DNA of 64,000 nt from JASHPR01 sp963739645 (lineage in GTDB: Bacteria > Actinomycetota > Actinomycetes > Streptosporangiales > Streptosporangiaceae): contig CAVUBM010000075.1 of the NCBI GenBank assembly GCA_963739645.1, positions 84,208-148,207 on the forward strand, read 5' to 3'. Positions 1 through 8,146 of this stretch are shown in pieces. How positions within the stretch are numbered: position 1 is the stretch's first letter; each line of letters starts with the position of its first letter. The position numbers and the translations under genes are program-made. Under the pieces are notes generated by a model that had not been told where the DNA came from, did not search any database, and was given only the letters and a program-made list of their open reading frames with translations.

Positions 1-487
1 TGCCGCCCGCGATGTCGCTGAGTATCGCGTGATGCCGCACCGCGAGCGGCAGCGCGCCCGCGTCCACGGCATCCAGCAGCGCGTGCGCGAGCTGGGGCTT
101 GATGTCCTCAGGGATGTGCGCCGCGTCCCACACCGCCTCCGCGAGCGGCGGGCCGAACACATCCTGACCCAGCACGGCGTGGGCGCCGCGGGCCCAGGCC
201 GCGACCCGCACCTGCCAGTCCTCGCTGGCCGTGCAGACGACCACCTGGCGGGTCTGCAGCAGCCGCTCGATCTCACGGGCCGACCCCACCCCGACGAGGT
301 CAAGCACACAGACGTCGTAGGCGGCTCCGGTCACGCCCGGGGCCAGGTCGGCGATGCGGCGCACCACCGCGACGACCCGGAACCGGCCCGCGGGATCGCT
401 GCGCAGCACCTCGGCGGCACCGTGGCCGGTGATCCCGTGATCGTCGACGATCGCCACGGAGAGCACGGTGGCCGCGGGCGGGCTCAT
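1..487 (-). CDS. Response regulator, receiver domain (3' end cut off)
   Basis: Read from the ATG at 487, the protein opens with a receiver domain: an acidic pair in AIVDDHG, a phospho-acceptor Asp in YDVCVLDL, and a Thr in VVCTASED. The usual conserved Lys near the end of the domain is replaced by Gln in GAHAVLGQDV, so signalling geometry may differ from a standard CheY fold. The window begins before the C-terminal part, so a LuxR-type DNA-binding domain is expected but not visible. The start ATG overlaps the stop of a small upstream reading frame (ATGA), which suggests translational coupling. Confidence 0.75.
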   Translation of the reverse strand, partial: MSPPAATVLSVAIVDDHGITGHGAAEVLRSDPAGRFRVVAVVRRIADLAPGVTGAAYDVCVLDLVGVGSAREIERLLQTRQVVVCTASEDWQVRVAAWARGAHAVLGQDVFGPPLAEAVWDAAHIPEDIKPQLAHALLDAVDAGALPLAVRHHAILSDIAGG

Positions 488-687
488 GCCGCACCGCCGC
501 GGCCGTCGTCGGTGGCCAGCTCCGCCCCATCCAGCAGGCGCAAAAGAATGAGGATCCGTGCTATCCGCCATTCGAACCCGACCTGCGCGCTCTCATCCTG
601 CGCTGGCCTGCCGGAATGACCCGCACCAGGGACAATGACAGCGTCATTCTGACGCGGGAACTCTGCTTTTGGGTCGCCTTGATTCAC
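484..687 (-). CDS. Possible small coupled protein upstream of response regulator
   Basis: A 67-codon frame ends in the ATGA that starts the response regulator. Its C-terminal half (WRIARILILLRLLDGAEL) is a plausible helix. I recognise no family and the N-terminal half is not distinctive, so it may be chance; only the stop/start overlap argues for translation. The remaining 200 bases to 890 hold no gene; an inverted repeat ACAGAA-TGCGG-TTCTGT at 822-838 is the only structure I see. Confidence 0.3.
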   Translation of the reverse strand: MNQGDPKAEFPRQNDAVIVPGAGHSGRPAQDESAQVGFEWRIARILILLRLLDGAELATDDGRGGAA

Positions 688-890
688 GCCGCACCGGTGC
701 CCTCCCTAAGCACCCGGCGCTGCCCCCGACAGCTCCGGAAACGCCCTCGCCCGACGCCCCCGCATTGCTCTCTCATAGACCAAGACGCGCCAGAACCGCC
801 CGGCGGGTACAGGCGACGCATACAGAATGCGGTTCTGTTTAGGCAGGAATGCGGGAGCCAGCCCGAAAAGCAAACCCAGACGATGTGCCG

Positions 891-1505
891 TTAGGCAATA
901 CGGGTTCCGACCAGCAGCGAATTCTGCAGGTCAGGAAGCACGACCTCGGCCGAGACCAGCCGGGGGTCGGTGCGGAAAAGCCGCCGCTTGACGTCATCCG
1001 CGCGCAGGGGCGAGTCCGGCGGCAGGGCCCGCACCGGGGTCACGTCGTCCACGACGAGCGTCCCGCCCACGGCGACCAGGTCGACGACCGCTCCCGATCT
1101 CATCTGGTCCCGCGTGCTGCCGCCGTCCGCGAACAGCAGGTCAAACGGTCCCCGGGCGGGCAGGATCTCCCAGGCGTCACCGCACACGACCTCCACCCGG
1201 TCGTCCGCGGCCAGCAGCGGCGCGGCCGCGGCCGCCCGCTGCTCGTCGTACTCCACGGTGACCAGGGTGCAGTCGGCGGGCATCGCGCTGGCTATCCAGG
1301 CCGCGCCCACGCCCACCCCGGTCCCGGCCTCGGCGATGCGGCCGCCGCGGCAGCCCGCGGCCAGCACGGCCAGGAACAGGCCCACGCCGGGCAGGGAGGC
1401 GGATGCGCCGCCGGGCGCCGCCTCCTGCCTGGTCAGCGGGAAGCCCGTCGCCCGGGCGAGCGCGTTCGCGTGTTCCACGAGGGGCGGGAACTCATCGATG
1501 GCCAT
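891..1505 (-). CDS. Class I SAM-dependent O-methyltransferase
   Basis: Family-3 type O-methyltransferase, about 204 residues from the chosen ATG at 1505 (an upstream start at 1586 is possible but adds a charged, non-conserved tail). Visible motifs are the SAM-binding loop EAGTGVGVGAAWI, the acidic strand end VTVEYDE, the LLFADGG motif that carries a metal-binding Asp in this family, and VGGTLVVDDV. It probably methylates a small catechol-like or hydroxylated substrate; the substrate cannot be told from sequence. It stands alone, divergent from the membrane protein at 1627. Confidence 0.8.
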   Translation of the reverse strand: MAIDEFPPLVEHANALARATGFPLTRQEAAPGGASASLPGVGLFLAVLAAGCRGGRIAEAGTGVGVGAAWIASAMPADCTLVTVEYDEQRAAAAAPLLAADDRVEVVCGDAWEILPARGPFDLLFADGGSTRDQMRSGAVVDLVAVGGTLVVDDVTPVRALPPDSPLRADDVKRRLFRTDPRLVSAEVVLPDLQNSLLVGTRIA

Positions 1506-1626
1506 CGCTATCGCCCTTTCCCGCCCCCGGCCGATAATTTCACGCCGCGACCGCTGGGGGTCGGCGTGCGCGCGCCCTGACCGCATGATTGGCTCTGCAC
1601 GGGGTCACCGCAGATAGGGGGCAGCC

Positions 1627-2034
1627 GTGACCGGGAACTCAGCGGGCTCGGCCGGGAGCCGAGCGGCCACCACGGACGCGTCGTGGTCAGCGGTCGCCCG
1701 CCAGCGGCGGCGCGCGGCCGGGATCTACGGGACGATCGTCACCGCGGCGGTCATGGCGGCCGCGGGATCCCGGCTGCCGACGCTGGAGCTGGAGACCTCG
1801 ATCCTGGTCACGCTGCTGGTGCTGCTGCTGGTCCGCGCGGCCGGGACCTCCGCCCCCGCCGCCGCCAACGCCGGGCTGATCTCGGCCCTGGTGCTGCTGG
1901 TGTTCTACGACTGGTCCGCCGGCCGCGCCGCCGACCTGCGCGGCGCGCGGCTGCTCTTCATCACGTCGATCGCGGCCGTGCTGGGCCTGCTGATGATCGT
2001 GCTCAAGAACGTGGTCCTCGTTCATATGCACTGA
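1627..2034 (+). CDS. Small multi-pass membrane protein, short paralogue
   Basis: GTG start. After a polar N-terminus, RRRAAGIYG leads into three or four hydrophobic segments and the protein ends LKNVVLVHMH. It is clearly paralogous to the protein at 49569-50096 (RRRAAGIYG at one end, LKDLVLIHLH at the other), but from the shared RRRAAGIYG to the end it is 109 residues against 155: exactly 46 residues are missing between VTLLV and LLLV. The lost part carries a WVAEEYADVLGEQ motif and at least one membrane segment. Function unknown for both. Confidence 0.75.
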   Translation: MTGNSAGSAGSRAATTDASWSAVARQRRRAAGIYGTIVTAAVMAAAGSRLPTLELETSILVTLLVLLLVRAAGTSAPAAANAGLISALVLLVFYDWSAGRAADLRGARLLFITSIAAVLGLLMIVLKNVVLVHMH

Positions 2035-2113
2035 CCTGTGCTTTTTTGCCCTATCGGCGCCGGTCCCGCGGCCGGTACGCTCGGCATGCCTCGTGGCGGC
2101 CGGAGGAAGGAGC

Positions 2114-2974
2114 ATGATGGCGCAGGAGGGGTTCATCGAGGTCCCGGGCGGGCGGGTCTGGTACCGCTCGGTCGGCGAGGGCGGAACGCCGCTGCTGTGC
2201 CTGCACGGCGGGCCCGGCTTCACCCACTACTACCTGGAGCCCCTGGAGGCGCTGGCCGACCGGCGCCAGGTGATCTTCTACGATCAGCTGGGCTGCGGCC
2301 GCTCGGACCGCCCCGAGGATCTCAGCCTCTGGACCGTGGACCGCTTCATCGAGGAGCTGGCCCAGGTCCGCGCGGCGCTCGGGCTCGACCGGCTGCACCT
2401 GTTCGGCAGCTCCTGGGGCGGCATGCTGGCCATGCAGTACGTGCTGGACCGGCAGCCCGAGCTGGAGAGCCTGATCCTCTGCGGCAGCCCGGCCAGCATG
2501 ATCAGGTGGGTCCAGGACTGCGACGAGCTGCTGGCCGCGGAGCCGGCCGAGGTGCGCAGGACCATCCGCGAGCACGAGGCGGCCGGGTTCACTGCCTGCC
2601 CGGAGTACCAGGCGGCCATCCTCGGGTTCTACCGCGAGCACGTGTGCCGCATGTCCCCGTGGCCCGCGGGCCTGGAGCGCTCGTTCACCGAGGCGGGCTA
2701 CGCCGTGTACACCACGATGAACGGCCCCAGCGAGTTCACGGTGACCGGGACGCTGAAGACCTGGACCGTGATGGACCGCCTGGGCGAGATCACGGTGCCG
2801 ACCCTGCTGGTCGGCGGCAGGTACGACGAATGCACGCCGGGCCACATGGAGGAGATGCAGCGGCGCATCCCCGGGTCGCAGCTCGCCACCATCGAGGACG
2901 CCTCCCACCTCTGCTTCGCCGAGCAGCCGGATCGGTTCAACGACCTGGTGAACGCGTTCCTCGACCGCCACTGA
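2114..2974 (+). CDS. Alpha/beta hydrolase, proline iminopeptidase-like (S33)
   Basis: The protein has the S33 signature: HGGPG oxyanion motif (residues 31-35), nucleophile Ser100 in GSSWGG, a likely acid Asp in GGRYDECTPGH and a catalytic His in DASHLCF near the C-terminus. Length (286 residues) suits proline iminopeptidases and tricorn-interacting F1-like amidases; substrate is open. A strong ribosome site, GGAGGAAGGAG at 2102-2112, sets the start at the ATG of 2114 or the next one at 2117, not the earlier in-frame codon at 2093. Confidence 0.85.
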   Translation: MMAQEGFIEVPGGRVWYRSVGEGGTPLLCLHGGPGFTHYYLEPLEALADRRQVIFYDQLGCGRSDRPEDLSLWTVDRFIEELAQVRAALGLDRLHLFGSSWGGMLAMQYVLDRQPELESLILCGSPASMIRWVQDCDELLAAEPAEVRRTIREHEAAGFTACPEYQAAILGFYREHVCRMSPWPAGLERSFTEAGYAVYTTMNGPSEFTVTGTLKTWTVMDRLGEITVPTLLVGGRYDECTPGHMEEMQRRIPGSQLATIEDASHLCFAEQPDRFNDLVNAFLDRH

Positions 2975-3042
2975 GGGGCCGACGGCGCGGCTCGCCCGCC
3001 CGTCGCCTGCCCGGCTCGCCCGCGGGTCAGCCCCAACCGCGC

Positions 3043-3091
3043 TGTCAGGAGTTCTTGACAGGTCCCTCGTGTGTCAGGATATCCTGACACT
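3043..3091 (+). promoter_or_regulatory. Double palindromic operator over a leaderless promoter
   Basis: Two related 18-base palindromes lie 29 bases apart: TGTCAGGAGTTCTTGACA (3043-3060) and TGTCAGGATATCCTGACA (3072-3089). The first ends in a consensus -35 (TTGACA, 3055-3060); 17 bases on, GATATC (3078-3083) is the -10, inside the second palindrome. Transcription would start at about 3090-3092, on the ATG at 3092, so the message should be leaderless; no ribosome site precedes that ATG. The likely ligand is the HTH protein encoded immediately downstream (inference). Confidence 0.75.
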
Positions 3092-3334
3092 ATGGCAGCC
3101 GACGACACCCCGGCCGCGCTGGCCGGGCAGATCACCAGCAAGGATCCCGCCGTGGGCCTGCGCGCCGTGGCCGCGCTGCGCCGCCTGCTGGAGGAGCTCG
3201 AGCGGCTGCACGTGGACAGCGCGCGCGATCAGGGCTGGTCCTGGCAGGACATCGCGTCGGCGATGAAGGTGAGCCGCCAGACGGTGCACGAGAAGCACGC
3301 CAGCCGGCGCAAGGCAGCGGGTAGGGAGAACTGA
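3092..3334 (+). CDS. Small helix-turn-helix protein, likely autoregulator
   Basis: An 80-residue protein with a helical N-terminal half (RAVAALRRLLEELERLHVDS) and a C-terminal helix-turn-helix, WSWQDIASAMKVSRQTVHEK. The ATG at 3092 is preferred over a GTG at 3071, which would lie inside the operator. Its stop is one base before the GTG of the Clp-N gene, so the two are translationally coupled. HTH/Clp-N pairs recur in actinobacteria; the HTH protein is probably the repressor or activator of its own leaderless promoter. Confidence 0.8.
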   Translation: MAADDTPAALAGQITSKDPAVGLRAVAALRRLLEELERLHVDSARDQGWSWQDIASAMKVSRQTVHEKHASRRKAAGREN

Positions 3335-3335
3335 C

Positions 3336-3881
3336 GTGTTCGAGACATTCACGAACCTGGCCAAGCGTTCCCTCACGTTCGCCCAGGACGAGGCGGTCAC
3401 CCTCAGGCACGACTTCATCGGCACCGAGCACCTGCTGCTGGGGCTGGTCCGGGTGCGTGAGGGCGTGGCCGGGGAGCTGCTGAGCGAGCACGGTATCACC
3501 CTGGAGCGGGCGCACGGCGAGGCGCTGCGCGTGCTGGAGGCAGCCGGGGTCCCCGCGACCGGCGGCCGGGAGGCCACCGAGGCACTGGCCGCGATCGGCA
3601 TCGACGTCGACGAAATCCGGCGGCGGGCCGAGGAGTCGTTCGGCCCTGGCCGGTTCTACTTCCCGCGCCCGGGCTTCACGATCCGCGCGAAGTCAGTGCT
3701 GGAACTGGCCCTGCGCGAGGCGCGGGATCTCGGCCACGACTTCGTCGGGACCGAGCACCTGCTGCTCGGCATGCTGACCGAAGGTGACGGCGTCGGCGTC
3801 GGCGTCATCACCGCGCTCGGCGTGGACCCGGCCACGCTGCGCCCGGTGATCCTCGGCCGGCTGGCGTCGCACGCCTCGTAA
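3336..3881 (+). CDS. Clp N-terminal domain protein without ATPase
   Basis: GTG start one base after the HTH gene. The 181 residues hold two Clp-N repeats: MFETFTNLAKRSLTFAQDEA with HDFIGTEHLLLGLVR, then SVLELALREARDLGHDFVGTEHLLLGMLTEGDG. This is the substrate/adaptor-binding module of ClpA/ClpC, but there is no AAA ATPase module. Stand-alone Clp-N proteins may bind ClpC adaptors, substrates or arginine-phosphorylated proteins; here it could relay protein-quality stress to the linked HTH protein (inference). Confidence 0.85.
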   Translation: MFETFTNLAKRSLTFAQDEAVTLRHDFIGTEHLLLGLVRVREGVAGELLSEHGITLERAHGEALRVLEAAGVPATGGREATEALAAIGIDVDEIRRRAEESFGPGRFYFPRPGFTIRAKSVLELALREARDLGHDFVGTEHLLLGMLTEGDGVGVGVITALGVDPATLRPVILGRLASHAS

Positions 3882-3922
3882 CGCCTCTCGTAACGCCGCG
3901 ATCCGGCTGCTTGAATGAACGG

Positions 3923-5500
3923 GTGCCGGACATACTGACCGTTTACGCCGCGAGCCAGCCGGACAAGCTGGCCGTGGTCGACGACCGGGGCGGCGGGCGC
4001 GTCATCCGCTGGACCTACGCCGAATTCGAGGCCCAGGCCAACCGGCTGGCTCACACCCTGCTCGCGCTGGGGGTCACCCCGGGCGAGAACGTCATCTGGT
4101 GCGGGCCGAACTCCGCGCCCGTGGTGGCGGCGATCAGCGCGATCAGGAAGGTCGGGGCGGTCAACGTCCCGCTCAACTACCGGCTGACCCCGGAGGAGGC
4201 GCTGCACGTCATCGGCCACTGCGGGGCCTCGATCGCGTACGTGGACGCCGAGCACGCGCCGATGTTCGCCGCGCTGCGGGACCGCCTGGACCGGCTGCGG
4301 CACGTGATCGTGTTCGGCGGCCCGCCGCCCGCCGGGGCGGACGGGATGCTCGGCGAGGATGCGGTGGCGGCCGCGTCGTCCGCGCCGCCCGGCGACGACC
4401 CAGGGAACGGAGCCGCGTCCACGATGATCTACACCTCGGGGACCACGGGCAAGCCCAAAGGCGCGGTCCGGCGTGGCCAGGCGGGCGGCAGCTCGGTCAT
4501 GGGGCTCGTCCAGCTGATCGGCTACCAGCCCGACGACATCTACCTGACCTCTGGCCCGCTGTACCACAGCGGGCCCTACGGCTTCGCCAACGGCGCCCTG
4601 GCCCTGGGGCAGACGATCGTGGTGCAGCGCAAGTTCGGCCCGGAGGACTGGCTGCGGCTGGTGGCCACCTACCGGGTCTCGTCCACGTTCTCCGCGCCCG
4701 CGCCGATCCGGATGGTGTGCGGCCTGCCCGCCGAGGTGAAGGCGCGGTACGACCGGTCGTCCATGAAACGGATGATCGCCAACGCCGCGCCGTGGAGCTT
4801 CGCGCTGAAGCAGCAGTACCTGGCCGACTTCCCCGCCGACTCGCTGTGGGAGGTGTACGGGTCGACCGAGCTGGGCGTGGACTGCGTGCTTGAGCCCCAG
4901 GACCAGCTGCGCAAGCCCGGGTCGTGCGGCAAGCCCGCCCCCGGCGTGGAGATCCGCCTGCTCGACGACACCGGCGCCGAGGTGACCGGCACCGGGCCCG
5001 ATCACGCGGGCGAGCTGTACGTGCGGTCGGACGGGGTCTTCGACGAGTACTACAAGCAGCCGGACAGCTACGACTCGGCGCGGCTCGGCGACTTTCACAC
5101 GGTCGGGGACATCGCCTACCGCGACGACGAGGGCTACTACTTCATCTGCGACCGCAAGACCGACATGATCATCACGGGCGGGATGAACGTGTACCCGGCC
5201 GAGGTCGAGGCGGCCCTCGAGCAGCACCCGGCGATCTACGAGGCCGCGGTGTTCGGGATCCCGTCCCCGGACTGGGGCGAGGCGGTGCACGCCACGGTCG
5301 TGCTCCGCCCCGGCGGGTCGCTGTCGGACCAGGACGTCATGGCGTTCAGCCGGGAGCACCTGGCGGGCTACAAGACGCCGCGCTCTGTATCGTTCGCCAG
5401 CGAATTGCCCAGAACCGGCTCGGGCAAGATCCTCAAGAGGGTGCTGCGCGCCCCGTACTGGGCCAGCGGCGGCGCCCAAGATCTGCGGAACATGGCCTAG
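3923..5500 (+). CDS. Acyl-CoA synthetase (AMP-forming, FadD-like)
   Basis: About 525 residues of the ANL superfamily: P-loop YTSGTTGKPKGAVR, motif VYGSTELG, the hinge region around ICDRKTDMIITGGMNVYPAEVE, and a C-terminal Lys in GSGKILKR that completes adenylation. It activates a carboxylic acid to an acyl-AMP and then the CoA thioester. The GTG at 3923 gives the usual N-terminus VPDILTVYAASQPDKLAVVD; a TTG at 3911 adds four residues. Eleven bases separate it from the phosphopantetheinyl transferase, so the two are probably co-transcribed. Confidence 0.88.
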   Translation: MPDILTVYAASQPDKLAVVDDRGGGRVIRWTYAEFEAQANRLAHTLLALGVTPGENVIWCGPNSAPVVAAISAIRKVGAVNVPLNYRLTPEEALHVIGHCGASIAYVDAEHAPMFAALRDRLDRLRHVIVFGGPPPAGADGMLGEDAVAAASSAPPGDDPGNGAASTMIYTSGTTGKPKGAVRRGQAGGSSVMGLVQLIGYQPDDIYLTSGPLYHSGPYGFANGALALGQTIVVQRKFGPEDWLRLVATYRVSSTFSAPAPIRMVCGLPAEVKARYDRSSMKRMIANAAPWSFALKQQYLADFPADSLWEVYGSTELGVDCVLEPQDQLRKPGSCGKPAPGVEIRLLDDTGAEVTGTGPDHAGELYVRSDGVFDEYYKQPDSYDSARLGDFHTVGDIAYRDDEGYYFICDRKTDMIITGGMNVYPAEVEAALEQHPAIYEAAVFGIPSPDWGEAVHATVVLRPGGSLSDQDVMAFSREHLAGYKTPRSVSFASELPRTGSGKILKRVLRAPYWASGGAQDLRNMA

Positions 5501-5510
5501 CCTGACCCAC

Positions 5511-6167
5511 GTGATCGCGGAGATCCTGCCACCGCCGGTGGCCGCCGTGGAGGCCTTCGACGATCCCCCCGGGGTCACGCTGTTCCCGGAGGAGGAAGCG
5601 GCCATGGCCCGGGCGGCGCCCAGGCGGCGCGGCGAGTTCACCGCGGGCCGGGCCTGCGCCCGGGCCGCGCTGGCCCGGCTCGGCCTGCCGGCCGTGCCGA
5701 TCGTGCCCGGCCCGCGGGGCGCCCCGCAGTGGCCACCGGGCGTGGTGGGCAGCATCACGCACTGCGACGGCTACCGGGCGTCGGCGGTCGCGTTCGCCCG
5801 TGATGTGCTCACGCTGGGCCTGGACGCGGAGCCGGACGGCCCGCTGCCGGCGGGCGTGCTGGACGTGGTGGCCCTGGCCGAGGAGCGCGACCGGCTGCCC
5901 GGGCTGACCGCCGCCGCCGCGCACGTGCCGTGGGACCGGCTGCTGTTCTGCGCCAAGGAGGCGGTGTACAAGGCGTGGTTCCCGCTGACCGGCCGCTGGC
6001 TCGGCTTCGAGCAGGCCGCCGTCACGTTCGCGCCGGACGCGGGCACGTTCACCGCCCGGCTGCTGGCGGACGGCCCGGTGGCGGGCGGGCGTCAGCTGGA
6101 CAGGCTCTCCGGCCGCTGGCTGGCCCGCAATGGCCTGGTGCTGGCCGCGATCGCGTTGCCCGCCTGA
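5511..6167 (+). CDS. 4'-phosphopantetheinyl transferase, Sfp/EntD type
   Basis: GTG start. The 218-residue protein has the two family signatures: GLDAEPD at 103-109 (Mg-binding Asp105 and Glu107) and FCAKEAVYKAWFP near 147-157 (Lys149, Glu150, Lys154). GSITHC, usual in EntD-like enzymes, is at 80-85. It transfers phosphopantetheine from CoA to carrier proteins of fatty-acid, polyketide or peptide synthases. Its pairing with an acyl-CoA synthetase points to acyl-chain loading, but no carrier protein or synthase lies in the window. Confidence 0.88.
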   Translation: MIAEILPPPVAAVEAFDDPPGVTLFPEEEAAMARAAPRRRGEFTAGRACARAALARLGLPAVPIVPGPRGAPQWPPGVVGSITHCDGYRASAVAFARDVLTLGLDAEPDGPLPAGVLDVVALAEERDRLPGLTAAAAHVPWDRLLFCAKEAVYKAWFPLTGRWLGFEQAAVTFAPDAGTFTARLLADGPVAGGRQLDRLSGRWLARNGLVLAAIALPA

Positions 6168-6214
6168 TCGGCAAACACGGCCGTTACGTGAGATCCGCCC
6201 CTAATCAGCCTGCG

Positions 6215-6634
6215 TCAGGCGTCGACCCATCCGCGCTTTCGGCCAAACTCGAGCAGGCTTTGGCGGACGGCCATGATCTGCCGGGAGGTCAGATCGGGCA
6301 CGGCCTCCAGGAGCAGCTCCGTGACCTCGCCGGTGAACTCGGCCTGGGACAGGAGGTCACACATGGTCTCGCCGTCGGCCGGTTCGGGCACGGCCAGGGC
6401 GGAATCCGTCTGATGGATGGGCACGGAGCCATTATTCGCCAGATGCGCGGCGAATGCCTTCCGCCCCCGGTCTCCCGCCATTGTCTGGAATTCGACCCGG
6501 GAACCGGGGGTAAGCGTTTTGGGATCACCCTCGAATACCGATGAGTGCAGGAATACATCCTCGCCGCCGTCATCCGCCGCGATGAACCCGTACCCGCGTA
6601 CGTCGTCGAACTGCAGAACCCGCCCTGTAGCCAA
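6215..6634 (-). CDS. Cold-shock domain protein with C-terminal extension
   Basis: Residues 1-70 form a cold-shock OB fold: GRVLQFDDVRGYGFIA (RNP1-like GYGFI) and EDVFLHSS (RNP2-like), which bind single-stranded RNA or DNA. Unlike the 67-residue CspA type, the protein continues to 139 residues with a helical, acidic tail (LLSQAEFTGEVTELLLEAVP). The start appears to be TTG; no ATG fits the fold and AGAGG lies upstream. It is convergent with the phosphopantetheinyl transferase gene. Confidence 0.85.
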   Translation of the reverse strand: MATGRVLQFDDVRGYGFIAADDGGEDVFLHSSVFEGDPKTLTPGSRVEFQTMAGDRGRKAFAAHLANNGSVPIHQTDSALAVPEPADGETMCDLLSQAEFTGEVTELLLEAVPDLTSRQIMAVRQSLLEFGRKRGWVDA

Positions 6635-6784
6635 TGCCGACCGACCTCTTCTCCCGTCCCCCCGTATTTTCCCTCGTAGCAGCCGCCGCCCGCAGACCGG
6701 TGAACTCCCGGCTGCCCGGCGCCATCCTACGCCGCTGATATCCTGGTCTTCTGCCCGTTATCCGCTTCGCTGGACGGAGGCTCT

Positions 6785-7111
6785 ATGGCACGGCGTACGC
6801 CTGACCAGCCAGATGACCAGCCACTGGAGGAGTTCCACCGCAACCGCCGCGATCACCCGGGGAAGCTGGCCCGCTACGACGACGACCAGCTGGCCCGGCT
6901 GACCGAGGAAGAACGCGTCGAGGCCGGGCTGGACGCCTACGACCCGGACGAGGTCCCTCCGGCCACCGACGCCCCGCCCACGCCGGACATCACCGAGTCC
7001 GACGTGTACCAGGAGGCGCGGGCCGAGATCCAGCACGAGCTGGACGAGGACGAGCTGCGGGTCCGCGGCGAGCGGGACCCGTTCCCGCCCACGCGCTACG
7101 ACCGGACCTGA
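6785..7111 (+). CDS. Acidic hypothetical protein
   Basis: A 108-residue, highly charged protein preceded by GGACGGAGG. It begins MARRTPDQPDDQPLEEFHRN and is rich in Asp, Glu and Pro with no hydrophobic core, so it is probably disordered. The middle motif KLARYDDDQLARLTEEERVEAG and the tail RDPFPPTRYDRT look conserved-type, but I do not recognise the family. It faces the redox operon tail to tail. Confidence 0.65.
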   Translation: MARRTPDQPDDQPLEEFHRNRRDHPGKLARYDDDQLARLTEEERVEAGLDAYDPDEVPPATDAPPTPDITESDVYQEARAEIQHELDEDELRVRGERDPFPPTRYDRT

Positions 7112-7148
7112 GGGCCGCCCGGGCCCCTGACCCAGGCCAGGCCCCGCG

Positions 7149-7403
7149 TCAGCTGGCGGCGGCCAGGCTGCGCAGGCCGCTGAGGTCCACGCAGTTCATG
7201 CTGCGCACCTGCGAGAACACCATGAGCACCTGGCCGCAGGCCGGGCACCGGACCACGGTGCCCGGTGCCTGAAGATAGACCATGAGCTCGGCTACCAGAC
7301 CGACCGCGCCGCAGTGGCCGCACGTGGCCGTGGCCGTGGTCATCTCCACGCCGAAGACCTCGAGCAGCAGGCCGCCGATCGCATTTCCGTCGAGCGCTTC
7401 CAT
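7149..7403 (-). CDS. Zinc-ribbon protein (DUF6510-like)
   Basis: 84 residues. A CGHCG motif and a CPACG motif, about 28 residues apart, make a four-Cys zinc ribbon. The start ATG at 7403 overlaps the stop of the flavoreductase by one base (TGATG), so it is the last gene of a three-gene operon with the flavoreductase and the molybdopterin protein. It may act as a small metal-binding partner of these redox enzymes (inference from context only). Confidence 0.75.
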   Translation of the reverse strand: MEALDGNAIGGLLLEVFGVEMTTATATCGHCGAVGLVAELMVYLQAPGTVVRCPACGQVLMVFSQVRSMNCVDLSGLRSLAAAS

Positions 7404-8146
7404 CAGCGTCCTCCCGAGGCCCCGAACCGTTCGGTCTTGACCCGTCCCGGCGGGTAGCCGAGCCCGACCAGCCCCGCCGCCACGGTCTCCACGAAGCTGG
7501 TCGGGCCGCAGACATAGGCGAGCGGCGCGGTGTCGGCGGGCCACGCCACGTCGCCGAGCAGCTTGTCGTCGACCCGCCCCGCGTGACCCGTCCACCCCGG
7601 CGGCTGCTGCCGGGTCAGGGTGTAGATCACCTCGACACCGTTAGCGTAATGGCTCAGTTCAGAGTGGTAAATCACGTCGGGCAGCGTGCGGGACGAGTAG
7701 AGCAGGCGGGCCGGGGCGTCGCTGCCGCTGCGCTCCCTGTGCCGCAGGATGGAGCGCAGCGGCACGATCCCCGACCCGCCTGCCAGCAGCATCAGCGGCC
7801 CGCCGTCACCGGTGTCCCAGACGAAGTAGCCGCCGATCGGGCCGCGCAGCTCGAGCTCATCACCGGACCGCAGCTCCTCGGTGAGATACGGCGAGACCTC
7901 GCCGTCGTCCAGCCGCTCGACCGTGATCGCGACCGGCTCGCCCGGGGCCGAGGCAATGGAGTACGAGCGCTCGGCCCGGTAGCCGTCCTCCGCGGTCAGC
8001 CGGACGTCCAGATGCTGGCCGGCGCGGTGGCCGGCCCACTCCGGCACCTTCAGGTGGATGGTGCGGACCTGGGGCGTCTCGTCGACCACCTGGTCAACGA
8101 CGGCGACCTGCCAGGTCAGTCGCCCGCGTACCGCTGTTCCTTCCAT
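7403..8146 (-). CDS. Ferredoxin reductase-type flavoprotein
   Basis: 247 residues of the FNR superfamily. RSYSIAS is the FAD-binding RxYS motif, the NAD(P)H domain has LLAGGSGIVPLRSIL, and CGPTSFVETV near the C-terminus is the usual CGP nicotinamide site. It lacks a C-terminal 2Fe-2S ferredoxin domain, so it must pass electrons to a separate partner. The 31-base overlap with the molybdopterin gene upstream suggests that protein is the partner. Confidence 0.87.
   Translation of the reverse strand: MEGTAVRGRLTWQVAVVDQVVDETPQVRTIHLKVPEWAGHRAGQHLDVRLTAEDGYRAERSYSIASAPGEPVAITVERLDDGEVSPYLTEELRSGDELELRGPIGGYFVWDTGDGGPLMLLAGGSGIVPLRSILRHRERSGSDAPARLLYSSRTLPDVIYHSELSHYANGVEVIYTLTRQQPPGWTGHAGRVDDKLLGDVAWPADTAPLAYVCGPTSFVETVAAGLVGLGYPPGRVKTERFGASGGR

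Noticed and set aside
3656..5758. A 700-codon frame antisense to the acyl-CoA synthetase
   Set aside because: Shadow of the strongly supported gene on the other strand; low-complexity composition of a third-position GC artefact.
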